A stretch of DNA of 64,000 nucleotides from CAWHJN01 sp963829705 (GTDB lineage: Bacteria; Bacteroidota; Rhodothermia; Rhodothermales; BA12), in the NCBI GenBank assembly GCA_963829705.1, contig CAWHJN010000001.1, positions 744,001 to 808,000 on the forward strand, in the 5' to 3' direction. Made by a program: the position numbers and the translations under genes. Of this stretch, positions 32,932 to 41,789 are shown in pieces. The notes beneath the pieces are model-generated. The model was not told the DNA's origin. It ran no database searches and worked only from the letters and a program-made list of their open reading frames with translations. The stretch's first letter is position 1; each line of letters starts with the position of its first letter.

Positions 32932-34788
32932 TTGGACGTTGCTCTGGGTGACGTTGCGCCTCTGCTTCGGACCTCGCACTACGTCCTCCCCGACTTCCGC
33001 GCTCCGCGTTTCGACTTTCCGACGTTCCCCTTGCCCCTCGACGCCTCCGCGCCCCTCTCCCCCGTTTCCCCGCCGCCCCTTCCCGGCCTCAACCTCAAGC
33101 CCGGCTTCACGCTGCGCGATGGGCAGGCGCAGTTTCTGAGCAAGCTCGCCGACGCCTTCGCGCGCGGCGAGACGAACCACATGGGCGTGTTCGTGCCCGG
33201 CTACGGCAAAACGCTGACGGCTCTCGCCGCCTTTGTGATCGCGCACCACCTCGGGGTGGCGAGAAAGCTCGTCGTCTTCGTCCCGCGTGGCAACCTGCGC
33301 GATCAGTATGCCGACGCGCAAGCGCTCGCCGAGGCGTTCTCCAACTTCGGCACGCGGCCCTTCTCGTTCTGCGTGGCGGACTCCGACAAGGTCTTCCTCA
33401 AAAACCTGAACACGCAGATCGTCGTCACCACGTACCAGTACGCGAGCGGCGACCGCGGCAACCGGGCCTTGCTCCGCTACTGCGAATCGGCTCCGTGCAT
33501 GTTCGTGTTCGACGAAGTCCACCACTTGTCCGACGACGGCACGTGGGCGGGGCAGATCGGACGGTTTCCGCACGTGGCGAGCGTGGCGCTCTCGGGCACG
33601 CCCATGCGGAGCGACAACAAGACGCTCTTCGGCGTGCCCTTCGAGGTACGCGAGGACGGCGAGCAGTATTACGTGGCGCTCCACGAGGTCACGATGCGCG
33701 ACGCCCACGCCGAGGGTGGCATCCTCAAGCACGTGGCCGCACACGTCGTCGATTACCGCCTCAAGATGGTGCGCGCCGACACCGGCGAGGAGGTCGAGAT
33801 GTCACTGTCGGGCCTGCGTGAACTGGCGCGTGACAGCAAGGAGGTCGATGCCTACCTCGCCCGGCGCAAGCTGCGCTTCCACGAAGTCTACCTCGACACG
33901 CTCTTGCGCCCGGCTTTCGAACGCTTTGCCGAGAAGCGCCGTGCCCTCGCGCTGTGGGCCGCGCGGGACGGAGCCGTGAACGTGCGTCCGCATCAGATGC
34001 TCGTCATCGCGATGAGCAACAAACACGCCGCCGCCATCCTCGATTTCATCGTGGCGCGTTTTCCGCACGTGCGCGCCGCCCGTATCGGCCAGGACCTTCC
34101 CGCGAAAATCTGCGCCGAGGCGCTTCAGCAGTACCGCGACGGAGAGATCGACGTGATGGTGCAGGTGGACATGATCGGCGAGGGCACGGACATCAAACCC
34201 ATCAGCGTGCTCGTCAAGGCCGACCTCGTCCGCGCGCCGGGCAAGACGATGCAGCAGGTTTTCCGCGGGATGCGTTACTACGACGGCTGGCCCGATGACG
34301 CCAATGCGTGCGACCTCTACGCCGCCAACGACTCCGACGTCGTCCACGTGCTCGAATGGATCACGAGCGAGCAGCAGGTGGGCGTCAAGATCAAGGCGAA
34401 GACGAAAAACGGCGGCGCGGCGCCCGCGAACGCCCCCGAGCGGAGCCGCTGGGACCTCACGCACGTCGAGCACCACCGGATGCGCTCGCACGCGCTCGAA
34501 CTGACACCCGGCGCGGCGGGCGCGCAGCTTCAGGTGCGCGAGATGGTGACGCGGGCCCCCGTCATCGACGTGGCCGCGCGCGAGAAAGAGTTGCGCAAAG
34601 CCTGCGCCACGCTCGCTACAGAACTCTACCACACGCTCCAAGCCACCGCTCGCCCCGTCGACATCCGCGACATCCACGCGCGCGCCAAAAACGTCATCGG
34701 GCAGGCACAGGCCAAACTCAGCCTGAACGAGCTGGAGCAGAAAAAACGCTGGCTCGAACGCTGCCTCCGCAACCGGCGGTTGCTCTAA
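32932..34788 (+). CDS. Orphan DEAD/DEAH-box (superfamily 2) helicase
   Basis: A 618-aa protein, with TTG 32932 as the first usable start. It has helicase motif I (FVPGYGKTLTALAAFVIA), motif II (CMFVFDEVHHLSDDGTW), motif III (VALSGTPMRSDNKT) and a C-terminal half with motif V (VQVDMIGEGTDIKP) and motif VI (KTMQQVFRGMRYYDGW). The overall form resembles the helicase part of type III/Res proteins. No methylase, nuclease or defence partner is adjacent, so a restriction role is not supported. The C-terminal domain beyond residue 500 is helical and unassigned. Confidence 0.78.
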   Translation: MDVALGDVAPLLRTSHYVLPDFRAPRFDFPTFPLPLDASAPLSPVSPPPLPGLNLKPGFTLRDGQAQFLSKLADAFARGETNHMGVFVPGYGKTLTALAAFVIAHHLGVARKLVVFVPRGNLRDQYADAQALAEAFSNFGTRPFSFCVADSDKVFLKNLNTQIVVTTYQYASGDRGNRALLRYCESAPCMFVFDEVHHLSDDGTWAGQIGRFPHVASVALSGTPMRSDNKTLFGVPFEVREDGEQYYVALHEVTMRDAHAEGGILKHVAAHVVDYRLKMVRADTGEEVEMSLSGLRELARDSKEVDAYLARRKLRFHEVYLDTLLRPAFERFAEKRRALALWAARDGAVNVRPHQMLVIAMSNKHAAAILDFIVARFPHVRAARIGQDLPAKICAEALQQYRDGEIDVMVQVDMIGEGTDIKPISVLVKADLVRAPGKTMQQVFRGMRYYDGWPDDANACDLYAANDSDVVHVLEWITSEQQVGVKIKAKTKNGGAAPANAPERSRWDLTHVEHHRMRSHALELTPGAAGAQLQVREMVTRAPVIDVAAREKELRKACATLATELYHTLQATARPVDIRDIHARAKNVIGQAQAKLSLNELEQKKRWLERCLRNRRLL

Positions 34789-34824
34789 AAAAAGCGGCTC
34801 TCCTTCGTGAGAAAGAGAGCCGCT
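34787..34824 (-). terminator. Terminator of tRNA-Pro (minus strand)
   Basis: AGCGGCTCTC (34793-34802) and GAGAGCCGCT (34815-34824) form a perfect 10-bp stem. On the minus strand it is followed by seven T (34787-34793). Confidence 0.8.
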
Positions 34825-34825
34825 G

Positions 34826-34899
34826 TCGGGGTGGCGGGATTCGAACCCACGACCTCCTCGTCCCGAACGAGGCGCGCTACCGGGCTGCGCTACACCCCG
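34826..34899 (-). tRNA. tRNA-Pro (CGG)
   Basis: On the minus strand: acceptor CGGGGTG pairs with CACCCCG, discriminator A. D-arm TAGCGCAGCCCGGTAGCGC. Anticodon stem CCTCG/CGAGG with loop TTCGGGA, anticodon CGG. T-arm GTGGGTTCGAATCCCGC. CCA is not encoded. A terminator follows directly downstream. Confidence 0.95.
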
Positions 34900-34929
34900 A
34901 GTATGTTGAGAAGCAGAGCAGTCGACATC

Positions 34930-34970
34930 GACCTTCCCGCCGAGCGGGACGCGCTATCGGGCTGCGTCAT
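34930..34970 (-). pseudogene. Partial tRNA-Pro-like remnant
   Basis: GCGCTATCGGGCTGCG (34951-34966) matches the tRNA-Pro D-arm strand GCGCTACCGGGCTGCG with one difference, and the neighbouring TTCCCGCCGAGCGGGA resembles its anticodon arm. The other half of the cloverleaf is absent. On the minus strand it lies between a TATATTAG (about 35015-35022) and tRNA-Pro, suggesting a decayed tandem copy. Confidence 0.45.
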
Positions 34971-35076
34971 GTGCCTCAAGATCCGTTCAAACCCGCAAGG
35001 CGGCGAACAGGGGTGCTAATATACGCCGCCCTTTTTGACGCCCGCGCGCTTTGCAGAAATCGAACACAGCCCTCTG

Positions 35077-35682
35077 TCACGCCACCGGCCAGTCGTCGAA
35101 GGTCAGGCCGAGGCGGTCCATCTCGGCCTGCGGCGCGCCGGTCCAGTTGGTGACGACCTGGTTGCCACGGTAGCCGACGTCCTCCATGCCTTCCTTCGTG
35201 CTCCAGAACCCCGACGCCGTCAGGTCGCGGAAGAGGTTGAAAAAGGCGACGCCGTGGGCGACGGACGGGTCGAAATCATACGGGTACGCGATCTCGTCCA
35301 GAACCCCGCGGCGCTCGGCGTCGGAGGCCTCGACAAACGATTTACCCACCTTGCGGCGCGTGTGCGTATCGAGCCACGCAAGGCCACCGCGCACGGGCGT
35401 CTGCAACCGCTTCTGGTCGGCGATGATGAAGTCCATGAACTCGGGCACCTTCAGGTCGGTCGCGCTGCCCGAGCGGTCGTCGGCGGGCAGGATCAGATCG
35501 ACGAGCACATCGACGGTGGCGCGTTCGTGGTCGGTGAAAAACGGCGGCAGCGTTTCCTTCGCGGCGCGCGCGGCGGCGACGCGGTCGTGCGCGTGCTCGA
35601 CATCGTTGCGCGTCCACTGGCAGCCCGCGACAAAGGGCAGCGGGGCGAGGGCGAACAGCTTGAGCGAAGAACGGCGATCCAT
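35077..35682 (-). CDS. Gluconate 2-dehydrogenase subunit 3-like, exported
   Basis: A 201-aa protein starting MDRRSSLKLFALAPLPFVAGC, a Tat-like and lipoprotein-like signal. TDHERATVDVLVDLILPADD near residue 50 and VPEFMDFIIADQ near 80 are typical of the small subunit family that travels with GMC-type oxidoreductases. It often carries the signal that exports the catalytic partner. It lies directly downstream of the GMC gene (22 bp). Likely the partner subunit of the next gene's product. Confidence 0.82.
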   Translation of the reverse strand: MDRRSSLKLFALAPLPFVAGCQWTRNDVEHAHDRVAAARAAKETLPPFFTDHERATVDVLVDLILPADDRSGSATDLKVPEFMDFIIADQKRLQTPVRGGLAWLDTHTRRKVGKSFVEASDAERRGVLDEIAYPYDFDPSVAHGVAFFNLFRDLTASGFWSTKEGMEDVGYRGNQVVTNWTGAPQAEMDRLGLTFDDWPVA

Positions 35683-35704
35683 GACAGTCGGGTGTTAAAG
35701 ACGA

Positions 35705-37438
35705 TCAGACGGCACCGGCGTTGCGAAGCTCGGCGATGTGCTCGGCCGTACGCATGGCCATCGCGAGGATCGTCCACGTGGTGTTTTTGTGCGCCTGCGA
35801 CACGAACGGCGCGGCGTCGGCGACGAACACGTTTTTGGCGTCGTGGGCCTGGCAGTACTTGTTGAGGGCGGATTTCGACGGGTCGTCGCCCATCCGCACG
35901 GTGCCGACTTCGTGGATGATGCGGCCCGGCGTGAGGATGCCGTAGCCCTGCTCGCGCGTGGGCATCGGCGAAGTCGCGCGCCCGCCCATCGCCTCGAAGA
36001 GCTCGCGCCCGGCGATGTGCGCGTGCTTCATCTGGTTGTACTCTTCGTCGCTCCACGTCACGTTGAAGCGGAGCACCGGGATGCCAAAGCGATCCACCGT
36101 GTTCGGGTCGATCTCGCAGTAGTTGTCGTAGCGCGCGATCATCTCGCCGCGCGCCGAGACGCCCGCGAAGGCGCCGTAGTAGCGCCGGTAGTCGTCTTTG
36201 AGCTCGGCTCCGTAGCCGCCACCGCCACGCGGGCGCGGCGTGTTGTTGTCGCCGTTGAGGTGGCCGTTCCAGTTGTGGACGCCGCCCATGAAGCCGTAAC
36301 CCGGCTGCCCACGCCCACCCCAGACCTCGAAGTGGTAGCCGCGCGCGAAGTCGCGCTTCTGGTCGTAGGCAAACCACGGGATGTAGACGTGTGCGCCGCC
36401 GGTGCCGTCTTCGTTGTAGGCAGGCCGGTCGAGGAGTTGCGGGAAGAAGCCCACCACGTCCGTGCCCGTCGAGTCCATCAAATAGCGCCCGACGACGCCG
36501 CTGCTGTTGGCGAGCCCGTCGGGATGCTGCGGGGATTTGGAGTTGAGCAGCAGGCGGGCGGTTTCGCAGGCGCTCGCGGCCAGCACCACCGTGCGCGCGC
36601 GCACCTGGTACTCCTGCATATCGTCGGTGCTGACATAGGAGAGGCCCGTTGCCAGTCCGTCGGGGCCGGTGAGCACCTCACGCACCATCGCGCCGGTGAC
36701 GATGTCGAGGTTGCCCGTCGCCAGCGCAGGGTCGAGCAGCACAGGCGGCGACGAGAAGTTGGAGTGGGTCGAGCAGCCCCGGTTGCACTGCGAGCAGTAG
36801 TGGCAGGCGAGCCGACCGTTGAGCGGGCGCGTGAGGATCGAGAGGCGGTTGGCGAGCACCGGCATCCCGATCTTTTTGGCCCCTTGCATCAGCAGCATCT
36901 CGTGCAGGCGCGGACGCGGCGGGGGCAGGAAGTTGCCGTCGGGCTCGTTGTGGAAGTTGTCGCGGTTGCCGAAGATGCCGATGAGGTTGTCGACCTTGTC
37001 GTAGTACGGAGCCACGTCGTCGTAGCCGATGGGCCAGTCGTCGCCCAGACCGTCGAGGGTCTTGCCACGAAAATCGTCGGGGCCGAAGCGCAGCGAGATG
37101 CGGCCCCAGTGGTGCGTGCGCCCACCCAGCATCCGGGCGCGCCACCAGTCCCACTGCGTACCCGGCGTTGTCGTGTAGGGTTCACCCTCGATCTGCCAGC
37201 CGCCGAGGCAGCCGTCGAACTCGCCGAAAGGTCTCGTGGGCGTCGAAGCGCCGCGCCGGGGCGAGGCGTAGTTGGGCGTCAGCATCGCACCGTCGTCCTG
37301 CGCGGTCCACTTCGGCCCGGCTTCGAGCACGATGACCTTCGCGCCTGCGTTGGCGAGCACGTAAGCGGCCATGCCGCCGCCGGCCCCCGACCCCACAATG
37401 GCTACGTCGTACACATGAGGCGTCTGGATATAAGGCAT
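35705..37438 (-). CDS. GMC-family FAD oxidoreductase (large subunit)
   Basis: A 577-aa flavoprotein. FAD-binding VAIVGSGAGGGMAAYVLANA lies near residue 13, then LGGRTHHWGRISLRFGP near 105, a cysteine cluster CHYCSQCNRGCSTHS near 212, and the C-terminal GMC block GRIIHEVGTVRMGDDP near 530 with VADAAPFVSQAHKNTTWTI. The family oxidises alcohols and sugars (gluconate, glucose, 3-hydroxyls of glycosides). It has no signal of its own, so the Tat-signal subunit next to it may carry it out. Part of a probable sugar-oxidation cluster. Confidence 0.85.
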   Translation of the reverse strand: MPYIQTPHVYDVAIVGSGAGGGMAAYVLANAGAKVIVLEAGPKWTAQDDGAMLTPNYASPRRGASTPTRPFGEFDGCLGGWQIEGEPYTTTPGTQWDWWRARMLGGRTHHWGRISLRFGPDDFRGKTLDGLGDDWPIGYDDVAPYYDKVDNLIGIFGNRDNFHNEPDGNFLPPPRPRLHEMLLMQGAKKIGMPVLANRLSILTRPLNGRLACHYCSQCNRGCSTHSNFSSPPVLLDPALATGNLDIVTGAMVREVLTGPDGLATGLSYVSTDDMQEYQVRARTVVLAASACETARLLLNSKSPQHPDGLANSSGVVGRYLMDSTGTDVVGFFPQLLDRPAYNEDGTGGAHVYIPWFAYDQKRDFARGYHFEVWGGRGQPGYGFMGGVHNWNGHLNGDNNTPRPRGGGGYGAELKDDYRRYYGAFAGVSARGEMIARYDNYCEIDPNTVDRFGIPVLRFNVTWSDEEYNQMKHAHIAGRELFEAMGGRATSPMPTREQGYGILTPGRIIHEVGTVRMGDDPSKSALNKYCQAHDAKNVFVADAAPFVSQAHKNTTWTILAMAMRTAEHIAELRNAGAV

Positions 37439-37526
37439 CGTGGGATGGGGTTGAAAACGGTTTCACAAGGTAACCGGCGTGTAACTGCTCCGGCAAGTGC
37501 TTTGCCCGTCCCGCCGCACAAAGTCT

Positions 37527-38330
37527 CTACGTCCGCGTGCGGCGCGGCGCGGAAACCAGCGAATCGTCGGGCGGCAGCTCGTCGAGGTCGATACGTCCTT
37601 CCGGCATCGCTGCGAGCATATCCTCCTCGAACACGCCCTCGGGGGGCAGCGGCACGTGGGCCTCGACGAGGCGGGCGGCGAGGGCTTCCATCTGTTGCGC
37701 GCGCGTGCGCCGCCACGCGGGGAGTTCGAAGTACGACGATCCCAGCGCCCAGATGGCAAAGAGCATTGGGAATGCCCAGGTGCTCACGCCACCCGGCTCA
37801 CCGATGGTACCGTTGAGGCCGAAAAGCACGAGCAGGAGCATCGTCGCCGCGACAAGCAGCGCGATGCCTCCGCCGGTAATCTTGCCCTGGACGTTGGCGT
37901 TACGGGTGCGGAAACGTACGCGGTGACCCGTCGCCGTCGGCTCGACGAGCACGTGGAGGTTGCCGTTCGACCACTGCCGCAGGTTGCCGTGCTGCTCGAT
38001 CCTGCCCTTTGCCCGGAACGTCTGCCGTACGTCCACGACCAAGCGTTCCCAGTCGTCGTCGGTAAAGTCGCCGGGCAGGTCGATGGTGCGGCCCACCCCC
38101 ACAGGGATGCCGAGTAGCGTGGGCGCGTCGAGGGTTTTCGGCGTGTGATCGACGACGGCGGCGGCGCGGCGGATGAACGCGGGGTCGATGCCCGCCGACG
38201 CGCCGATCTCTTGGAGTTCGGCCAGCGTCAGCCCGCCTCCCGTCTGCTGCTGTGCGGCTTCCTGTGCGTGCGCTGCCTGCTCGAAGATGGCGGCAATCTG
38301 TTTCTCGTCGTAGCGTCGATCGGAGGGCAT
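37527..38330 (-). CDS. Unknown protein with two membrane helices
   Basis: A 267-aa protein: helical N-terminus (RYDEKQIAAIFEQAAHAQEA), a beta-rich middle (TIDLPGDFTDDDWERLVVDV and VLVEPTATGHRVRFRTRNA), two membrane helices (ITGGGIALLVAATMLLLVLF and VSTWAFPMLFAIWALGSSYF), and a cytoplasmic basic tail. Similar proteins are common unassigned ORFs in Bacteroidota and Gemmatimonadota. Between the FGE-like and GMC genes; a role there is not supported. Confidence 0.65.
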   Translation of the reverse strand: MPSDRRYDEKQIAAIFEQAAHAQEAAQQQTGGGLTLAELQEIGASAGIDPAFIRRAAAVVDHTPKTLDAPTLLGIPVGVGRTIDLPGDFTDDDWERLVVDVRQTFRAKGRIEQHGNLRQWSNGNLHVLVEPTATGHRVRFRTRNANVQGKITGGGIALLVAATMLLLVLFGLNGTIGEPGGVSTWAFPMLFAIWALGSSYFELPAWRRTRAQQMEALAARLVEAHVPLPPEGVFEEDMLAAMPEGRIDLDELPPDDSLVSAPRRTRT

Positions 38331-38351
38331 GAGTCGTGGAAAAAGATCAGG

Positions 38352-39281
38352 TTACACGTCGCGTACGCAGCGAAAGCCGACGTGATACAGCGATGTTTCG
38401 GGCGTGGCATGGCTGCGCGCGGAGACGCGGTAGCCGTGGCACCAGCCGGGTTCGCACAGGAACGAGCCACCGCGCTGCACGCGCTCGCTCGCGGGTGTGG
38501 GCGTAAACGGCGCGCTGCGCTCCGCGTAGGGGCGAAACCAGCTGTCCGTCCACTCCCACACGTTGCCGCCCATGTCGGTAAGCCCCAGCGGCGTCGCGCC
38601 GAAGGCGCCGACGGGCGAGGTCAGCGGGTAGCCGTCCGCGCCCGTGTCGTAGGCGGGGAAGGTGCCGTTCCACGTGTTGGCGTGGTAGACGCCGTCCTCG
38701 GCCAGTTCGGTGCCCCATGCGTAGCGGTCGCGGCGGTTGGCGGCTCCGCGCGCGGCGTGCTCCCACTCGACCTCGGTGGGCAAGCGCTTGCCCGCCCACG
38801 CGGCGTAGGCAGCGGCATCGTGCCACGACACCTGCGTGACGGGGTGATCGTCGGGTGCGGCGGACTCGTCTGGGCCGAGCGGATGGTGCCACGTCGCGCC
38901 GTCCTTTAGCGTCCACTGCTGCGTTTCGCGGTCGAACACGCCCGCGTTGCCGAATTTTTCAGCTTCGGTGAGGAAGCCCGTTGCCTCGACGAACGCGCGG
39001 AAATCCGCCACGGTCACCGGACTCTTGTCGATGAGAAACGACGCGACACGGGCCTCGAAGACGGGTTCTTCCGTCGGAAAACCATCGTCGGATCCGATGG
39101 CCGTCACGCCGCCGGGCACGAAGAGCATCCCCTCGGGAATGTCGGCGCTGTCGGGCGCGGGGGCGAACGCGGTATTCTGAGCGGGCACCGGCGCGGGCAG
39201 CTCCGACCGGCACCCCAGGGTGCCGACGAGCAGGCACAGCGCGCCTGCCGCCAGCCTCTGTACAGATCGGAATCGCTGCAT
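38352..39281 (-). CDS. Formylglycine-generating enzyme-like lipoprotein (SUMF1/FGE)
   Basis: A 309-aa protein from ATG 39281 with a lipoprotein signal (ALCLLVGTLGC). The FGE fold motifs are present: FVPGGVTAIGSDDGFPTEEP, PVTVADFRAFVEATGF, HPVTQVSWHDAAAYAAWAGK, RLPTEVEWEHAARG, GNVWEWTDSWF and GGSFLCEPGWCHGYR. The last keeps both cysteines of the copper-binding catalytic pair, unlike many SUMF1-domain proteins, so it may truly oxidise cysteine to formylglycine. An export signal is unusual because sulfatase maturation is often cytoplasmic. No sulfatase gene is in the window. Confidence 0.85.
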   Translation of the reverse strand: MQRFRSVQRLAAGALCLLVGTLGCRSELPAPVPAQNTAFAPAPDSADIPEGMLFVPGGVTAIGSDDGFPTEEPVFEARVASFLIDKSPVTVADFRAFVEATGFLTEAEKFGNAGVFDRETQQWTLKDGATWHHPLGPDESAAPDDHPVTQVSWHDAAAYAAWAGKRLPTEVEWEHAARGAANRRDRYAWGTELAEDGVYHANTWNGTFPAYDTGADGYPLTSPVGAFGATPLGLTDMGGNVWEWTDSWFRPYAERSAPFTPTPASERVQRGGSFLCEPGWCHGYRVSARSHATPETSLYHVGFRCVRDV

Positions 39282-39419
39282 ATCGTCTGCGAGAAGATTC
39301 GTGAGTCCACCGTCGGGGCCGTACCAGTGGGGCGCGTGCCGGTTCGGGATCGCGCACTGGGAGAACGGGAGCCGGGTCAGCAAAGTACGAGCCTTCTCCA
39401 CCGCTCTCCATCGCCACCC

Positions 39420-40853
39420 ATGCGCCTCCTTCTCCTCGCCTCTCTCGCGCTCGGCACCGCCGGTGCCTGGACGTTCGCCGCCCGCATAGTCCCACCGCCC
39501 GACGCGGAGGAAGGCCGGGTGCTCTACCAGCAGTTCTGCGCCTCGTGCCACGGAAAAGATCTCACGGGTGGCAACGCGGGCGGCTTCCTCGACGACACGT
39601 GGGCCGTTGGGAAGACGCGTGAGGCGCGGCGCGGCGTCATCCACGACGGCATCGCCAACCTCGGCATGCCCGCCTTCGGCGACGCGCTCACGAGCGATCA
39701 GATCACCTCGCTCCTCGACTTCATCGACGCCGTGCGCGACGGCTCGATGAACCCGCTGGCCGCTGCCTCCGCACCCGCCGACACCCTCGAAACCCTCGAC
39801 TACACGCTGCTCGCCGAGACCTTCGTAGACGGCGTCGACGCGCCGTGGGCCATCGCGTTTCTGGACGATCGCACGGCCCTCGTCACCGAAATCGGCGGCG
39901 CGCTGCGCGTGGTCAAAGACGGCATCCTCGCGCCCGAGCCGGTGCAGGGCACCCCGCGCGTGCTCGCCGCCGGACAGGGCGGCCTGCTCGACGTAACGCC
40001 CGACCCGGACTATGCCTCCAACGGCTGGATCTACCTCGCCTACAGCCACGCCCTCGACCCCGCCGCCGAGCGGTCGCCGTCGATGACGCGGGTGGTGCGC
40101 GGCAAGTTGCGCGGCAACGTATGGATGGACGAAGAGGTGCTCTTCGAAGCGCCGCACGACACCTACCGCACCACGCGCCACCACTACGGCACGCGCCTCG
40201 TCTTCGACCCGGAGGGGCACCTCTACTTTTCCATCGGCGACCGCGGCACGGGCGAAAACGCGCAGGACCTGAGCCGCCCCAACGGCAAGATCCACCGCAT
40301 AAATCGCGACGGCTCCATCCCCACCGACAACCCGTTCGTGAACACGCCCGGCGCGCTGCCGTCCGTTTTCAGCTACGGCCACCGCAACCCGCAGGGCCTG
40401 ACGGTGCATCCGCAGACGGGAGCCGTGTGGGCCGTCGAGCACGGGCCAAAAGGCGGCGACGAACTCAACATCGTCCGCAAGGGCGCCAACTACGGCTGGC
40501 CGACGATCACGTACGGCATCAACTACAACGGAACGATCATCACCGACCAGCGCCGCGCGCCGGGCATGGAGCAGCCCGTCGTGTACTGGAAACCGTCGAT
40601 TGCCGTGGCGGGCGCGGAGTTTTACACCGGAAATGCGTTTCCGTACTGGACGAATCAGCTGCTCGTGACGGCGCTGGCCTTCGAAGAAGTCCGCGTGCTG
40701 ACGCTCGACGGCGACCGGGTGCTGCACCAGGAGATCATCCTCAAGGATGCCGGGCGCGTGCGCGAAGCCGTCCCCGGCCCCGACGGCGCGATCTACGTGG
40801 TCCTCAACGAGCCGGATCGTATCCTGCGCCTGTCGCCGAGGGCGCGGCTGTGA
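39420..40853 (+). CDS. Cytochrome c / PQQ-dependent sugar dehydrogenase fusion
   Basis: A 477-aa exported protein (signal LLLLASLALGTAGAWTFAA). An N-terminal class I cytochrome c domain has the heme motif CASCH at residues 40-44 and a Met-ligand region NLGMPAFGDAL. The C-terminal beta-propeller matches soluble glucose dehydrogenase/PQQ sugar dehydrogenases: GQGGLLDVTPDPDYASNGWI, HHYGTRLVFDPEGHLYFSIG, NPQGLTVHP, GPKGGDELN and ITYGINYNG. It would oxidise an aldose and pass electrons straight to the heme. It is divergent from the FGE-like gene (138 bp gap). Confidence 0.88.
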   Translation: MRLLLLASLALGTAGAWTFAARIVPPPDAEEGRVLYQQFCASCHGKDLTGGNAGGFLDDTWAVGKTREARRGVIHDGIANLGMPAFGDALTSDQITSLLDFIDAVRDGSMNPLAAASAPADTLETLDYTLLAETFVDGVDAPWAIAFLDDRTALVTEIGGALRVVKDGILAPEPVQGTPRVLAAGQGGLLDVTPDPDYASNGWIYLAYSHALDPAAERSPSMTRVVRGKLRGNVWMDEEVLFEAPHDTYRTTRHHYGTRLVFDPEGHLYFSIGDRGTGENAQDLSRPNGKIHRINRDGSIPTDNPFVNTPGALPSVFSYGHRNPQGLTVHPQTGAVWAVEHGPKGGDELNIVRKGANYGWPTITYGINYNGTIITDQRRAPGMEQPVVYWKPSIAVAGAEFYTGNAFPYWTNQLLVTALAFEEVRVLTLDGDRVLHQEIILKDAGRVREAVPGPDGAIYVVLNEPDRILRLSPRARL

Positions 40854-40936
40854 GTGGGCCGGTTGGCTGAGCGGGTTATCCCTCAACCAACCCTTTCGAC
40901 CTCCGCGTTCCCACTTCCTACTTCCCACTTTACAAA

Positions 40937-41689
40937 ATGCCCGTCCCGCGCCTGCTGCTTTCCTCGCTTCTCGGCCTGCTGACGGCTTCTTCTGCGATGG
41001 CACAGCAACCCGTCTATCACCTCATCCACGACATGGAGCGCCCGCGACCGCCGGTCGTGACGCCGGGAAACGGGACGATCGGGATGACCCCGCCCTCCGA
41101 TGCCGTGGTGCTACTCGAAGGCAGCGACCTCGGCGCGTGGGAATCCGCAGATGGAGGGTCGGCACGGTGGACGGCGGGCGACGGTTACGTGGAGGTCGCC
41201 CCGCAGACGGGCGCCATCCGCACGAAGGAAGCGTTTGGCGACGTGCAGCTCCACCTTGAATGGGCCTCCCCCGCCGACGCCGAGGGAGAAGGGCAGGACC
41301 GGGGCAACTCGGGCCTGTTTTTCATGAGCACCTACGAGGTGCAGATCCTCGACTCGTACGACAACGACACCTATCCCGATGGGCAGGCGGCATCGGTCTA
41401 CGGGCAGTACCCGCCGCTCGTGAACGCGACGCGCCCACCGGGCGCGTGGCAGAGCTACGACGTGGTGTTCCGCCGCCCACACTTCGACGCGAACGGCGCC
41501 CTCGTGCGGCCCGCCACGATCACGCTGTTCCACAACGGCGTGCTCGTCCAGGACCACGTCGCGCTCGTTGGGCCGACCTCGCACAAGGTGCGGACGCCTT
41601 ACGAAGCCCACGCGGACGCGCTGCCGATTGTGTTGCAAGACCACGGACACCGCGTGCGCTTCCGCAACGTGTGGGTGCGGAGGCTGTAG
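40937..41689 (+). CDS. DUF1080 (3-keto-disaccharide hydrolase-like) exported protein
   Basis: A 250-aa protein with a signal peptide (LLLSSLLGLLTASSAMA). DUF1080 hallmarks: LLEGSDLGAWESADG, WTAGDGYVEVAPQTGAIRTK, FGDVQLHLEWASP, DRGNSGLFFMSTYEVQILDS and the final HRVRFRNVWVRRL. Family members hydrolyse 3-keto-glycosides in the periplasm. Following an exported sugar dehydrogenase and near a GMC oxidoreductase, it fits a path in which a sugar is oxidised and then cleaved. Substrate unknown. Confidence 0.85.
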   Translation: MPVPRLLLSSLLGLLTASSAMAQQPVYHLIHDMERPRPPVVTPGNGTIGMTPPSDAVVLLEGSDLGAWESADGGSARWTAGDGYVEVAPQTGAIRTKEAFGDVQLHLEWASPADAEGEGQDRGNSGLFFMSTYEVQILDSYDNDTYPDGQAASVYGQYPPLVNATRPPGAWQSYDVVFRRPHFDANGALVRPATITLFHNGVLVQDHVALVGPTSHKVRTPYEAHADALPIVLQDHGHRVRFRNVWVRRL

Positions 41690-41789
41690 CCGATGGTTTG
41701 GCTCCAGCGAAAGCCCAGCGCGCTGCGTTGCTACTTCCAAAATCCGCGTTCCGAACGCGAAGCTTCACCCCAGTAACTCCAACTTCCCG

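Noticed and set aside
32932..34788. Restriction or defence system around the helicase
   Set aside because: Neighbours are an MBL hydrolase and tRNA-Pro; no methylase, nuclease or other defence partner is present.
35738..37816. Long plus-strand frame opposite the GMC oxidoreductase (692 codons)
   Set aside because: Antisense shadow of a clear flavoprotein gene; it has Arg/Val/His-rich low-information sequence.
39282..41003. A long N-terminal extension of the FGE-like gene upstream of 39281
   Set aside because: It is antisense to the PQQ sugar dehydrogenase, while ATG 39281 opens a clean lipoprotein signal.
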